DNA from: Pantoea sp. RIT-PI-b
Lineage (GTDB): Bacteria; Pseudomonadota; Gammaproteobacteria; Enterobacterales; Enterobacteriaceae
Direction of reading: 5' to 3'
DNA: 64,000 bases
Assembly (NCBI RefSeq): GCF_001187905.1
Contig: NZ_LGIS01000028.1
Location: 62,001-126,000 of the forward strand
The notes below the pieces were generated by a model. That model was not told the origin of the DNA, ran no database searches, and saw only the letters and a list, made by a program, of their open reading frames with translations. Both the position numbers and the translations under genes were made by a program. Positions 49,532 to 57,752 of this stretch are shown one piece after another (within the stretch, counting starts at the first letter, position 1; every line of letters begins with the position of its first letter).

Positions 49532-49758
49532 CTCCTTTTAACCGGGGATTGGTATGCATTCCACATTCTTCGAAAGAAATATAGTCAGCAGTTGTTCTGC
49601 ATGCCCTGAGTATTCGTTAGCGAACGTGGAGCACTTACTGGTTCGAAAGCAAAGCGGCAATCATCAAATCACATGATTCTGGCACAATATTCGTAACCAA
49701 TAAGCGCATACCCTGAATCACTTAGAAGTGCAACTCTCAGGGCTCGAATGACTATATC
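49532..49758 (-). ncRNA. Predicted bridge-RNA region of the IS110 element
   Basis: 227 non-coding bases upstream of the transposase inside the element. In IS110-group elements this end encodes the bridge RNA that pairs with target and donor. The call rests on position alone; loops were not resolved. Confidence 0.45.
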
Positions 49759-49815
49759 TGGCACAAAGCGGACGGAATCAGATGAACGTCCCCTATGACC
49801 GAAAGGCGGATGTTA
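49759..49815. repeat. Right half of the split GTCCGC repeat and a second degenerate copy
   Basis: TGGCACAAAGCGGAC completes the repeat split by the IS. AACGTCC...GGCGGATGTT (about 49785-49814) is a weaker second copy. Confidence 0.55.
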
Positions 49816-49855
49816 CTGGATTAATTTCACTTACTTTCGTGGCTTTTTTAAGCGG

Positions 49856-50596
49856 TCAGTAATGTGCCAGCCCGCCGTCTACAGCATACTGGCTGCCGGT
49901 AACATAGGATGCATCATCGGACAGGAGGAAAAGTGCAACTGCAGCGGCCTCTTCTGCTGTTCCGGCACGACCCAAAGGAACCTGGCTTACCACAAAATCT
50001 TCAAACTGCTGACGAGACTCTTCTGGCATAAAGTGCCTGAAGTTAGTTTCAATGGGGCCTGGTACCAAAGTGTTGGCGCGGATACCGCGTTCAGCAAACG
50101 CAGATGCCCAGCTTTTGACCATAGCGATAACGGCGCCTTTCGTCGCTGCATACAGGCTTGTCATCGCCGCTCCTTCATATACAGATGAGGATGATGTCAC
50201 CAGAACGGACGCCCCTGAATTAAGTGATTTGGAGAGAGCTGCCAGCTGTAGCATTGGACCGCGCACATTAGCATTCATCATATGATTGAAAGAATCTGCC
50301 GTTACAGATTCCGGAGAGCCGACCTCTGCAAAGCCGGCATTAAGCCATAATCCATCAAGTGAACCCCAGCCTCTGATAGCTTCCCCCAGTCCGTTTATGT
50401 CAGCTTCGCTTGCAGCATCGCTTTTTAAAATAAGTGATGTCGTAGGAAGCAAGTTACGTGCACGTTCAAGCCTTTCCTCATTAAGCCCTGTAATGGCTAC
50501 GTTGCCACCTTCAGTAACAATACGCTGAGCCCCTGCCAGCCCGATGCCACTGGTGCCGCCCGTGATCAGTATACGTTTACCCTGAAATCTTCCCAT
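49856..50596 (-). CDS. SDR-family oxidoreductase
   Basis: The 246-residue short-chain dehydrogenase has the cofactor motif TGGTSGIG (near 13-20), LNAGFAE (NAG motif), catalytic Ser in VLVTSSSSVYE, YAATKGA (Tyr-x3-Lys) and PGPIETNF. The ending SYVTGSQYAVDGGLAHY is typical of the classical glucose-1-dehydrogenase/FabG-like group. Substrate unknown. AGGAAG precedes ATG 50596. Monocistronic cargo gene. Confidence 0.9.
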   Translation of the reverse strand: MGRFQGKRILITGGTSGIGLAGAQRIVTEGGNVAITGLNEERLERARNLLPTTSLILKSDAASEADINGLGEAIRGWGSLDGLWLNAGFAEVGSPESVTADSFNHMMNANVRGPMLQLAALSKSLNSGASVLVTSSSSVYEGAAMTSLYAATKGAVIAMVKSWASAFAERGIRANTLVPGPIETNFRHFMPEESRQQFEDFVVSQVPLGRAGTAEEAAAVALFLLSDDASYVTGSQYAVDGGLAHY

Positions 50597-50895
50597 GCTT
50601 ACTTCCTTTATTTAGCTGCGGAATCAGCATTTACCTTACGTAAAAAACACACTATTCGTCATCTGTTTCATCACGTAACCATGGGAACGACTGGATTGCT
50701 GCCTAGACGTCCGCTTTTGGCATGTAGCGGACAGCTGAACGTGAGGAAGTCCGCTTGAGCAAGATGCGGACGTTAAAATAATGATGGCATGGGTAGTCTT
50801 CCACCTTAAAAACAACCCCCATTGTGAACCTGAAGAATTCTGGCTATAAAAAAGAAAGATAACTCATAGAATCCATCAAAAGCTCAGGAGACATT
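50597..50895. other. Divergent intergenic region with two GTCCGC repeats
   Basis: Two hairpin repeats lie at 50706-50732 (GACGTCCGCT...AGCGGAC) and 50749-50774 (AGTCCGCTTG...GCGGACGTT). No gene was seen; promoters of the SDR and GNAT genes must lie here. Confidence 0.6.
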
Positions 50896-51444
50896 TTGCA
50901 GCTAACTACCTCCCGACTGCATCTTCGTCCAGTAATCACCTCCGATGCAGATGACCTTTTCAGAATTTATGGCGACCCTGCCACAAATACGTTTAATCCT
51001 GCAGGTCCGTATCCTGATATTGATTACGCTCGCGATGTTTTGGCTCGCTGGCTTAAACACTGGGATGATTACGGTTTCGGAAACTGGGCTATCACTTTGA
51101 AGGATAATCCCGAAAGGATCATCGGCTTTGGCGGACTAAGTATCCGCAGTTATGCCGATAACGCTATCAATAACCTGGGATACCGTTTCTCCACTGAGTC
51201 ATGGGGGAAGGGTCTGGCGACAGAGTTTGCTAACTATGCGGTAAGCTACGGGTTTTTTGAGCTCAAAATGCCTGAGATATCTGCCGCAGTAAGAGCAAAT
51301 CACCTGGCATCGCAGAAAGTCCTGACGAATGCCGGACTCCGGTATGTAAGGGACATTCACGATGTTAAAAATGCGCCTGCCAGCATGCTGTTTACTCTGA
51401 CCCAAACCGATTGGGACAAAAGGGGTCTGCCGAATTCCTTTTAA
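50896..51444 (+). CDS. GNAT N-acetyltransferase (RimJ/RimL-like)
   Basis: The start is TTG 50896 with AGGAG five bases upstream. The 182-residue protein has the acetyltransf_3 pattern: LTTSRLHLRPVITSDADDLF, NWAITLKDNPERIIGFGGLS, then YRFSTESWGKGLATEFANYA (acetyl-CoA loop) and VRANHLASQKVLTNAGL. It likely acetylates a small molecule or protein N-terminus; the target is unknown. Confidence 0.9.
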   Translation: MQLTTSRLHLRPVITSDADDLFRIYGDPATNTFNPAGPYPDIDYARDVLARWLKHWDDYGFGNWAITLKDNPERIIGFGGLSIRSYADNAINNLGYRFSTESWGKGLATEFANYAVSYGFFELKMPEISAAVRANHLASQKVLTNAGLRYVRDIHDVKNAPASMLFTLTQTDWDKRGLPNSF

Positions 51445-51790
51445 CATATGACTATGGCCACGAATCCAGACACCATCTGCAGCTGGCGTCCCCTGATGAA
51501 AAACCAGAGTTCACGGGCCTCCCTCCGGACACAGCCAATACGATGAACGCCATATTAGGCAGTTGCCGTCATCGTAAGACGTCCGGTAGTGGAACAAAGA
51601 GGACGGTACCAGTCCAATGTCCGCTATGAGCGAAAAGCGGACGTCAAAATTTTGGCATTAGGGATGTTATACCAAATTAGACATAACATCCCTTTCGCTC
51701 ACCCGTTTGTGTTGACCCAGAGCGCAGACGTCCGCTTCTGGCACGAAGCGGACGCGGTTGAAAGGTTCGCTATGAGTGAAAACTGCTGAG
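51445..51790. other. Intergenic region with two GTCCGC repeats
   Basis: Elements at 51618-51644 (ATGTCCGC...GCGGACGT) and 51727-51754 (the intact GTCCGCTTCTGGCAC version). No gene is supported in these 346 bp. Confidence 0.6.
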
Positions 51791-52456
51791 CTATATCTTT
51801 TCAATCAGCTCTTCGCCCTGATGACGTGGCATATTCACCTTCGTCGATACGGGGTGCCATTTGAATGTGCTTTCCGGTAAGGCTGCATCATGCGCGATTT
51901 CTTCTGCGCGTTCGGGTGTGGTATCACCACTTAGCCACTCCCTCACTGCTGACGCCTTCAGCACCAGCGGCCTGCGGTCATGAATGTCCACCATGCCCTT
52001 GTTACTGGCTGAGGTGACGATCAGAAAACCTTCATGCCCGTGCGGATCGTTATAGGGCGCTTTGCCGATGGCGGCAAAAAACAGCGGCTCATGCGTTTTG
52101 TGATAGATGAAATAGGGCTGTTTCCTTTCTTCTTTCTTCAACCACTCAAACCATCCATCGGCAAACACCACGGCGCGGCCGTGGTTCCATAGCGGTTTAA
52201 ACATACGGCTCGATGCGGCGGTTTCTCCCCGCGCATTGATGAGCGGCTGCTTGTCCCACCATTCGGGTCCGTAACCCCAGTACACCGGATCTATTTTCAG
52301 TTCCTCGTCGCGCTCGCTCAGCAATAGCACGTTGGTTCCGGGCGCTACGTTATAACGGCCGATGGGTTCTGGATCGTGCACGTAATTGCTGTCGGCTACG
52401 CCAAGGGCGTCAAGGTAAACGTCCCGGCTCTGATACTGCGCAAACCTTCCGCACAT
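51791..52456 (-). CDS. SOS response-associated peptidase (SRAP/HMCES, YedK-like)
   Basis: ATG 52456 (GGAGGGG upstream) gives MCGRFAQYQS with Cys2, which in this family crosslinks to abasic sites in single-stranded DNA and shields them. Other landmarks are YNVAPGTNVLLL, VYWGYGPEWW, INARGETAASSRMFKPLW, ADGWFEW and the late His region WHPVSTKVN. Normal length (221). A DNA-damage role fits with umuDC on the same replicon. Confidence 0.92.
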   Translation of the reverse strand: MCGRFAQYQSRDVYLDALGVADSNYVHDPEPIGRYNVAPGTNVLLLSERDEELKIDPVYWGYGPEWWDKQPLINARGETAASSRMFKPLWNHGRAVVFADGWFEWLKKEERKQPYFIYHKTHEPLFFAAIGKAPYNDPHGHEGFLIVTSASNKGMVDIHDRRPLVLKASAVREWLSGDTTPERAEEIAHDAALPESTFKWHPVSTKVNMPRHQGEELIEKI

Positions 52457-52746
52457 AATTTTTCCCCTCCCTTTCTGCACGATATCTGTTAAGGCGCGCT
52501 GTGCCTGATTTTACTCATCATTCAATATTAGTCGGCGAAACCGCAGATTAAATTCTGCGTTCGGGGAATTAATTTAATGTCTTACGCTTGTTTCCCCATA
52601 TCAGAGCTGGACGGAGGCACCTGAAACTTGTTTTCAGATGACGGCCGTCAGCAGGCAAGGCGCATAGCGCCGCGTCAGAGTACCTATTTAGTTACAACAA
52701 ACACTAAGATCTGAATCAACTTCCTCCGGCATTCGCGCTGCTTTCT
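52457..52746. other. Intergenic, right edge of the cargo region
   Basis: About 290 bp without a recognisable gene. GC drops before the next transfer unit. No target-site duplication or att-like sequence matching the left edge near 46.1 kb was found by eye. Confidence 0.4.
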
Positions 52747-52836
52747 AAATTTTTATTTTCCCAAAAAGAGTTAACGGCTGAACCCGGCAGCCAGATTTCG
52801 CATGCTTACCACACTCAACAACCACTGGAGGTGCAT
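52747..52836 (+). promoter_or_regulatory. T4SS unit 2 promoter region with AAAAAGAGTT box
   Basis: AAAAAGAGTT (52763-52772) starts 74 bp before the RAQPRD start codon. The extended context (T-rich run, TTTC, box, then AC-GCTGAA) matches the copy at 62.67 kb closely. Confidence 0.6.
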
Positions 52837-53172
52837 ATGAAATCTCTTCGTCCGGCAACACAACTTCTGTTATGCGGCGGTGTGCTGGGCCTGACCTTTC
52901 TCGCGTCCTTTCCGGCGTCTGCATCTGAGAAAGACGAGCTGGCATCCGCTCAGCGAATGATCGTCCAGGTTCAGGCTTCGCTGGAAAGGGCGCGGGTTGC
53001 CGCAGCACAGGCTGATCCGTCGGAGCGTGGCCGCTACTTCTTCGACTACCAGCGGGCAAACGGCGATTTGAAGACCATCAGCGCCGGTATTGACCGCTAT
53101 CTGGAACCCACGCGTGCCCAGCCCCGCGATTTGTCTGGCGTGGCAGGAAATTATCGCCGGGAGCGTCCCTGA
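52837..53172 (+). CDS. RAQPRD-family conjugation protein (TIGR01690)
   Basis: ATG 52837 (GGAGG upstream). The 111-residue exported protein has a signal peptide ending PASAS, a helical middle (ELASAQRMIVQVQASLERAR) and the name-giving motif RAQPRDLSGVAGNY near the C-terminus. It is the first gene of the main T4SS unit in PFGI-1 and R391-like systems. Function unknown. Confidence 0.92.
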   Translation: MKSLRPATQLLLCGGVLGLTFLASFPASASEKDELASAQRMIVQVQASLERARVAAAQADPSERGRYFFDYQRANGDLKTISAGIDRYLEPTRAQPRDLSGVAGNYRRERP

Positions 53173-53414
53173 TGGCGATGACCGCTGCACAGGAAGCTGC
53201 CTTTAAGGCGGGTTCCGGAAATGTGGAACCCAATCTGCTGCACCTGCTCTGTCTCGGGCTGCTGATCGGCTTCCTCTTCTTCTGGGCAGCATGGGCAATC
53301 GTGGATGTCTACTCAGGCTGGACAAATCAGCGTCTGAAGGAGGCCGCGATGGGCAGAGCCGTAGTCCGCTCAGTCTTATTGTTAGTCGTAAGTATCTGGA
53401 TGTTTTGCAGTTAA
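53172..53414 (+). CDS. TIGR03758-family small membrane protein
   Basis: An 80-residue protein with two membrane helices (LLHLLCLGLLIGFLFFWAAW and VRSVLLLVVSIWMFC) and the start MTAAQEAAFKAGSG (ATG 53178 is the likely start, ATG 53172 the alternative, overlapping the upstream TGA). It matches TIGR03758 in order and length; probably an inner-membrane channel part. Confidence 0.88.
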   Translation: MAMTAAQEAAFKAGSGNVEPNLLHLLCLGLLIGFLFFWAAWAIVDVYSGWTNQRLKEAAMGRAVVRSVLLLVVSIWMFCS

Positions 53415-53445
53415 CCCTAAACCAACTCTTATTGAAGGTGAAATC

Positions 53446-53847
53446 ATGTCTAAATTCGTATCTGCAGTAACACGCGTGGCCGCTCAAGCTCAGACTAAAG
53501 CTAAATCAGCCTGGGCCCGTATCCTGACGGCTGGCCTGCTGAGTGCTCTGGCTGCTAAGCCAGCTCTAGCCGATCTGCCTACGGTTGAAGGTCCTTCGTC
53601 CAGCGGAACGGGGACCGGCCTGATGGGAACACTCAGCGGGCATTTACAGGATGGTCTGGTTCTCGGCGGCCTGGTCGTGTGTGGGTTTGCATTCTTCAAA
53701 GTCGCAGAAGCCAGCCTGGTAACGTTTGGTGAAGTCCGCAACGATCGCGCCACCTGGACAAAGTTCGGCTCCATCGTTGTTGTTGGTGTGGTCATGCTGG
53801 TAGCGGTTATCTGGCTTCTGGGTAAATCAGCAGAAATCATCGCATAA
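53446..53847 (+). CDS. TIGR03745-family protein, pilin-like
   Basis: A 133-residue protein with an N-terminal basic region and signal/membrane segment (ILTAGLLSALAAKPALA), GTGTGLMGTLSGHLQDG, and two membrane helices (LVLGGLVVCGFAFFKVAEA, FGSIVVVGVVMLVAVIWLLG). Size and pattern resemble TraA/VirB2-like pilins, and the gene holds the matching position. Pilin function is inferred. Confidence 0.88.
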   Translation: MSKFVSAVTRVAAQAQTKAKSAWARILTAGLLSALAAKPALADLPTVEGPSSSGTGTGLMGTLSGHLQDGLVLGGLVVCGFAFFKVAEASLVTFGEVRNDRATWTKFGSIVVVGVVMLVAVIWLLGKSAEIIA

Positions 53848-53860
53848 GGAAAACATTCCG

Positions 53861-54226
53861 ATGGCGACCATCAGATTTTTACCGGATCGCCTGAACGCTG
53901 AGCCCGTTGTATTCCGGGGGTTTAACACCCCCGAGTTAGGGCTGGCGGCGCTGATTGGCGCTGTATCCGGTTTCGTGCTTTCGCTGCCCTTCGCGTTACT
54001 TTTTGGCTGGCTTGCCATCCCTACCGGGACTCTGCTTTTCCCTCTTGTATTGATTGCGTTCGGCGGCAAATGGCTTGCCAGCAAAAAACGCGGAAAACCG
54101 GAGACATTCCTCTGGCAGCAGTTTGATTTAAAAAAGCGCCGCATGGGGCTGGGCGATCCCAGATTAATCATTGACTCGCAGGACTGGTCCCTGCGACGCA
54201 GCAAAACCCTCAGGAGTACCAGATGA
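53861..54226 (+). CDS. TIGR03750-family membrane protein (TraL-like)
   Basis: The 121-residue protein reads TIRFLPDRLNAEPVVFRGFN, two membrane helices (LGLAALIGAVSGFVLSLPFA, AIPTGTLLFPLVLIAFGG) and a conserved C-terminal KKRRMGLGDPRLIIDSQDWSL. It corresponds to TraL/VirB3, the inner-membrane partner of the TraC ATPase. The next gene overlaps by four bases. Confidence 0.88.
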   Translation: MATIRFLPDRLNAEPVVFRGFNTPELGLAALIGAVSGFVLSLPFALLFGWLAIPTGTLLFPLVLIAFGGKWLASKKRGKPETFLWQQFDLKKRRMGLGDPRLIIDSQDWSLRRSKTLRSTR

Positions 54227-54879
54227 GTCGTTTTCGCCACGCGGTTAAGGGCCGCGATCAGCATATTTTCACCCTGCGGGCGGCCTGTGTCGTATTGCTG
54301 CTGTTACTGGTAACCGCTATGGGGGGCTGGATGCGGGCACCTGAAAAGCTGACCATCCACAACCCCCCTGATTTGCGTAAGGGCAGCACGCGCCCGTGGT
54401 GGGAAATCCCGCCTCCGACCGTGTACGGCTTTACATATTACATTTTCCAGCAACTGAACGCCTGGCCCAAAAACGGCAAAGTGGACTATCCCGCACGCAT
54501 TCAGTCGCTTTCAGCTTACCTGACGCCACAGTGCAAGGCGTTTCTTGAGGAGGATTCAAAGGTTCGCGGTGAAAAAAACGAGTTAACCGACCGTGTGCGC
54601 GTCGTTTACGAAATTCCCGGACGTGGTTATTCAGGTGACAGCGTGAAAGTCATCGATCGCGACAACTGGGTGGTGAAACTCGATCTTGTTGCCGACGAAT
54701 ACTACCTTACCGAGCCGGTTAAACGCGCGATGGTGCGCTACCCGCTGAAAGTCGTGCGCTGGGACGGCGACTCTGAATCTAATCCATTTGGCATGGCGCT
54801 GGACTGCTATGAAGGCATCCCGCAGCGTCTCTCCGCCGCGCCTGAACAGCCGAAACCAGAAAGAAAGGGGATGTTCTGA
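54223..54879 (+). CDS. TIGR03746-family protein (TraE/VirB8-like)
   Basis: A 218-residue bitopic protein with a short cytosolic N-terminus, one membrane helix (ACVVLLLLLVTAMGGWM) and a periplasmic NTF2-like domain (VYGFTYYIFQQLNAWPKNGK, IQSLSAYLTPQCKAFLEED). This fits the VirB8-type core component of the inner-membrane complex. One-base overlap with the following gene. Confidence 0.88.
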   Translation: MSRFRHAVKGRDQHIFTLRAACVVLLLLLVTAMGGWMRAPEKLTIHNPPDLRKGSTRPWWEIPPPTVYGFTYYIFQQLNAWPKNGKVDYPARIQSLSAYLTPQCKAFLEEDSKVRGEKNELTDRVRVVYEIPGRGYSGDSVKVIDRDNWVVKLDLVADEYYLTEPVKRAMVRYPLKVVRWDGDSESNPFGMALDCYEGIPQRLSAAPEQPKPERKGMF

Positions 54880-55799
54880 TGTTGAATCCATCTTTTACCT
54901 CAGGATCGCGTGCATGCCTTGTGGCGCTGTCGCTGTCACTGCTGCCGGTGGCAGCGATGCTTTCCGCGCCGGCGCATGCGGACGAGCTGATGAAATGGGA
55001 GCGCGTGCCGCTGCAGATCCCCCTCAAAACGGGTCAGGAACGCGTGATTTTCGTTGATAAAAACGTGCGCGTGGGTTTTCCGCCGGCACTAAATGGAAAA
55101 TTGCGCGTACAGAGCACCGGCGGCGCGGTCTATCTCAAAGCCGACAGTGATTTTCCTCAGACTCGCCTGCAGCTGCAGGACATGGAAAGCGGTGAGGTTA
55201 TTCTGCTGGACGTCCGTACGACGGCCACCGCGTCAGCCGAACCGGTTAAAATCGTTTACAGCGGTGACGTCAGCACCCTCAGCAGTGCAGCCGCCGGCAC
55301 CGGAGAGAAAGCCGCCAGCGACAGCAACAGTACGCAGGCGAAGCGTAAAAAAGTGAGCTATAAGGCTCCTGTTCCGGTATTGCTGACGCGCTATGCAGCT
55401 CAGAATCTGTATGCACCGGTGCGCACCGTTGAAGCCGTGCCGGGCATTCATCCCGTTAATCCACACCTGCCATCACGCATTACGACGTTATATCCCTCGG
55501 CTCCTGTGACCGTGTCACCGGTAGCGGGCTGGGGCGTGGCCGGTCGCACCGTCATTGCACTGAGGATCCGCAACAGCTCGTCACAGAAGGTCGTGCTCGA
55601 TCCGCGTGAACTGCAGGGCCAGTTTGTCACGGCCACCTTCCAGCACCGCTGGGTGGGTGCCGCCGGCACACCCGAAGATACCACCACGCTGTACCTGGTT
55701 ACCGCCGGCCGCCCTGATGACGCTTTTGTGCGTGAGCCCTCCGTCGCGCACAAGGCTGCTACCCGCCCTGCCCAGAAGGTGATCCGCTATGAAAATTAA
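54879..55799 (+). CDS. TIGR03749-family protein (TraK/VirB9-like)
   Basis: A 306-residue exported protein (signal ending APAHADELMKWERVPL) with a beta-rich body: VRVGFPPALNGKLRVQSTGG, VILLDVRTTA and VIALRIRNSSSQKVVLDPRELQG. It corresponds to the secretin-like TraK/VirB9 component of the outer core complex. The last 11 bp overlap the next gene. Confidence 0.88.
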   Translation: MLNPSFTSGSRACLVALSLSLLPVAAMLSAPAHADELMKWERVPLQIPLKTGQERVIFVDKNVRVGFPPALNGKLRVQSTGGAVYLKADSDFPQTRLQLQDMESGEVILLDVRTTATASAEPVKIVYSGDVSTLSSAAAGTGEKAASDSNSTQAKRKKVSYKAPVPVLLTRYAAQNLYAPVRTVEAVPGIHPVNPHLPSRITTLYPSAPVTVSPVAGWGVAGRTVIALRIRNSSSQKVVLDPRELQGQFVTATFQHRWVGAAGTPEDTTTLYLVTAGRPDDAFVREPSVAHKAATRPAQKVIRYEN

Positions 55800-57324
55800 G
55801 TCAAACGGACTGGTTAAAGTGCTGGTTCCGGCCATTCTGGTCGGCGGCGGATTCATTGCGGTGAAAAGTTATAACAGCAAGCCGCAGGAGCCCGCCACGC
55901 AGGCTGCTCATGCACAGACAGACGACGCGCTGAAAAACCTGTCTCCGCAGGAGCTCAAGGCGCTCGGTATCGAGGGCGACACGCCGCAGGATACGCTGAA
56001 AACCATCGTGGGCTCGCTAAACGCCGTTCGTCAGCAGCAGGATTCTCTTAACAAGCAGAATGCCAGACTGCTGGATGAAAATGAAAAGTTACGTGAGCGC
56101 AATACCAACGTTTCCGGCCAGGTTAATGAAGCGGTTCAGGGCGTGGAGAAAAGCTATCACGAGCGTGAAAGCCAGATGCGCCAGCAGCAGAACGTCCTGA
56201 CGTCAAAAATCAACGAGCTGACGAATAAACTGCAGAATGCCGGTAAGGGTATTGCAGACAAGGCAAAAGGCACTGACAGCGATATCCCGCTGGGTCTGGG
56301 TCTCGACAGCATGGGTGCCGCCGGTGGTAATGCCCCGGCCTCCGGCAGCGATGGCCTGATTTGGGTCATGCCGCAGGACAGCCCCTCGACGTCCCCGGCG
56401 CAGAAAAATGGCGCGTCGGACAGCAGCGCCGGCGGTTCACAGTTCCCGACGTCGTTTCTCAGTGAAGACGCGCTGACGAAGCAAAAAGGCAGCTATGAAC
56501 AGCAGGTAAAGGGCTCAACCGCTGAAAAAGGCGCGGAAGAGGAGGCCGAACCGGTGTATACGCTGCCGGAGAACTCCACGCTGATTGGCAGCCGCGCCAT
56601 GACGGCACTGCTCGGCCGCGTGCCGATCAACGGCACCGTAACCGACCCCTATCCCTTTAAGGTACTCATTGGTAAGGACAACCTGACGGCCAACGGCATC
56701 GAGCTGCCGGACGTCGAGGGTGCGATCGTCTCCGGCACCGCCTCAGGCGACTGGACCCTGTCCTGCGTGCGTGGTCAGGTCAATAGCGTCACCTTTGTGT
56801 TCACTGACGGCACCGTACGGACTCTGCCGAAGCCGGACCGCAGCGGCAAAGGCGGCAATAACAGCAACCAGAGCGGCGGTAAAGAGACCGGCACCAGTGG
56901 CGGCATCGGCTGGATTTCTGATGAAAACGGGATCCCCTGCATCTCCGGCACGCGCAAGTCTAATGCCTCAAGCTATCTGCCAACGATCGGACTGCTGGGT
57001 GCAGCCGGCGCGGCGGGCGACGCTATCGGCCAGAACCAGACTACAAGCCAGACCAACGCCTACGGCGGCGTGACCTCCACGCTTACCGGCGACGCCGGAC
57101 AGGCCGTTCTGGGCAAGGCGATTTCAGGCAGTTCTGACGAAATTACCGAGTGGGTCAAACAGCGTTACGGACAGACTTTTGACGCTATCTACGTACAGCC
57201 GGGTGCAAAACTTGCCGTACACATCACCCGCGAGCTGGCGATCGACTACGAAGATAAGGGCCGCCGTGTGCGTTACGACTTCACTCTGCCGGGCGAAGAC
57301 GGCAGCACTGGCGGACTGGACTGA
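55789..57324 (+). CDS. TIGR03752-family protein (TraB/VirB10-like)
   Basis: The 511-residue protein has an N-terminal membrane helix (VKVLVPAILVGGGFIAVKSY), a coiled coil (about 70-150, QQDSLNKQNARLLDENEKLR), a Gly/Ser linker, and the C-terminal VirB10-like domain (LIGSRAMTALLGRVPINGTV, IYVQPGAKLAVHITRELAID). It spans both membranes and connects ATPases to the outer core. Confidence 0.9.
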   Translation: MKIKSNGLVKVLVPAILVGGGFIAVKSYNSKPQEPATQAAHAQTDDALKNLSPQELKALGIEGDTPQDTLKTIVGSLNAVRQQQDSLNKQNARLLDENEKLRERNTNVSGQVNEAVQGVEKSYHERESQMRQQQNVLTSKINELTNKLQNAGKGIADKAKGTDSDIPLGLGLDSMGAAGGNAPASGSDGLIWVMPQDSPSTSPAQKNGASDSSAGGSQFPTSFLSEDALTKQKGSYEQQVKGSTAEKGAEEEAEPVYTLPENSTLIGSRAMTALLGRVPINGTVTDPYPFKVLIGKDNLTANGIELPDVEGAIVSGTASGDWTLSCVRGQVNSVTFVFTDGTVRTLPKPDRSGKGGNNSNQSGGKETGTSGGIGWISDENGIPCISGTRKSNASSYLPTIGLLGAAGAAGDAIGQNQTTSQTNAYGGVTSTLTGDAGQAVLGKAISGSSDEITEWVKQRYGQTFDAIYVQPGAKLAVHITRELAIDYEDKGRRVRYDFTLPGEDGSTGGLD

Positions 57325-57335
57325 GGAGAATGACC

Positions 57336-57752
57336 ATGAGTATTACTGCAAAATTCGGGGTTTTCATGATTATTGCAGCCAGCACGCTTGCCGGCTGCTC
57401 AACAAACAAAGATGAAATGCTGCCGCCGGGCAACAGCAACATGCTGGAGCTGTGGAAAGGCACCGACGGTGAATCAGGCGTTTCGCGCGGCAGTGAAGCC
57501 CGCAGCACGCTGCGCCGTGGCCTTTCTGACAGTGAGCAACAGGCCGCACTGAGCGACGATCGCAGCTACAGCCGCACGCAGGAATCCGAAATCAGCCAGC
57601 AGTTCCCGCGACTGCCTAATCCTGACATGGTCATGTACGTGTTCCCTCATCTCGCACAGGGCAACACCCCCGTACCCGGTTACAGCACCGTTTTCCCCTT
57701 CTATGACCAGACGCAGTACGCCATGCCTGGCGAACGTACGGAGGCGCTGTAA
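57336..57752 (+). CDS. TIGR03751-family lipoprotein (TraV/VirB7-like)
   Basis: ATG 57336 is chosen (AGGAG seven bases upstream; ATG 57330 too close). Lipobox ASTLAGCSTNKDEMLP gives an outer-membrane lipoprotein; the mature part has FPRLPNPDMVMYVFPHLAQG, the family motif. It stabilises the outer core like TraV. One-base overlap with traC. Confidence 0.9.
   Translation: MSITAKFGVFMIIAASTLAGCSTNKDEMLPPGNSNMLELWKGTDGESGVSRGSEARSTLRRGLSDSEQQAALSDDRSYSRTQESEISQQFPRLPNPDMVMYVFPHLAQGNTPVPGYSTVFPFYDQTQYAMPGERTEAL

Larger units (their letters stand above)
48261..49758 (-). mobile_element. IS110-family insertion sequence inserted in a GTCCGC repeat
   Basis: The left flank ends GTCCGCTTC (48260) and the right flank begins TGGCACAAAGCGGAC (49759). 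Joined, they rebuild the intact GTCCGCTTCTGGCAC...GCGGAC repeat seen at 51727-51754, with TC at both junctions as the core dinucleotide. The long non-coding end (227 bp) lies upstream of the transposase, where IS110-group bridge RNAs are encoded. GCCCTGAG/CTCAGGGC occur near both ends. Confidence 0.75.
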
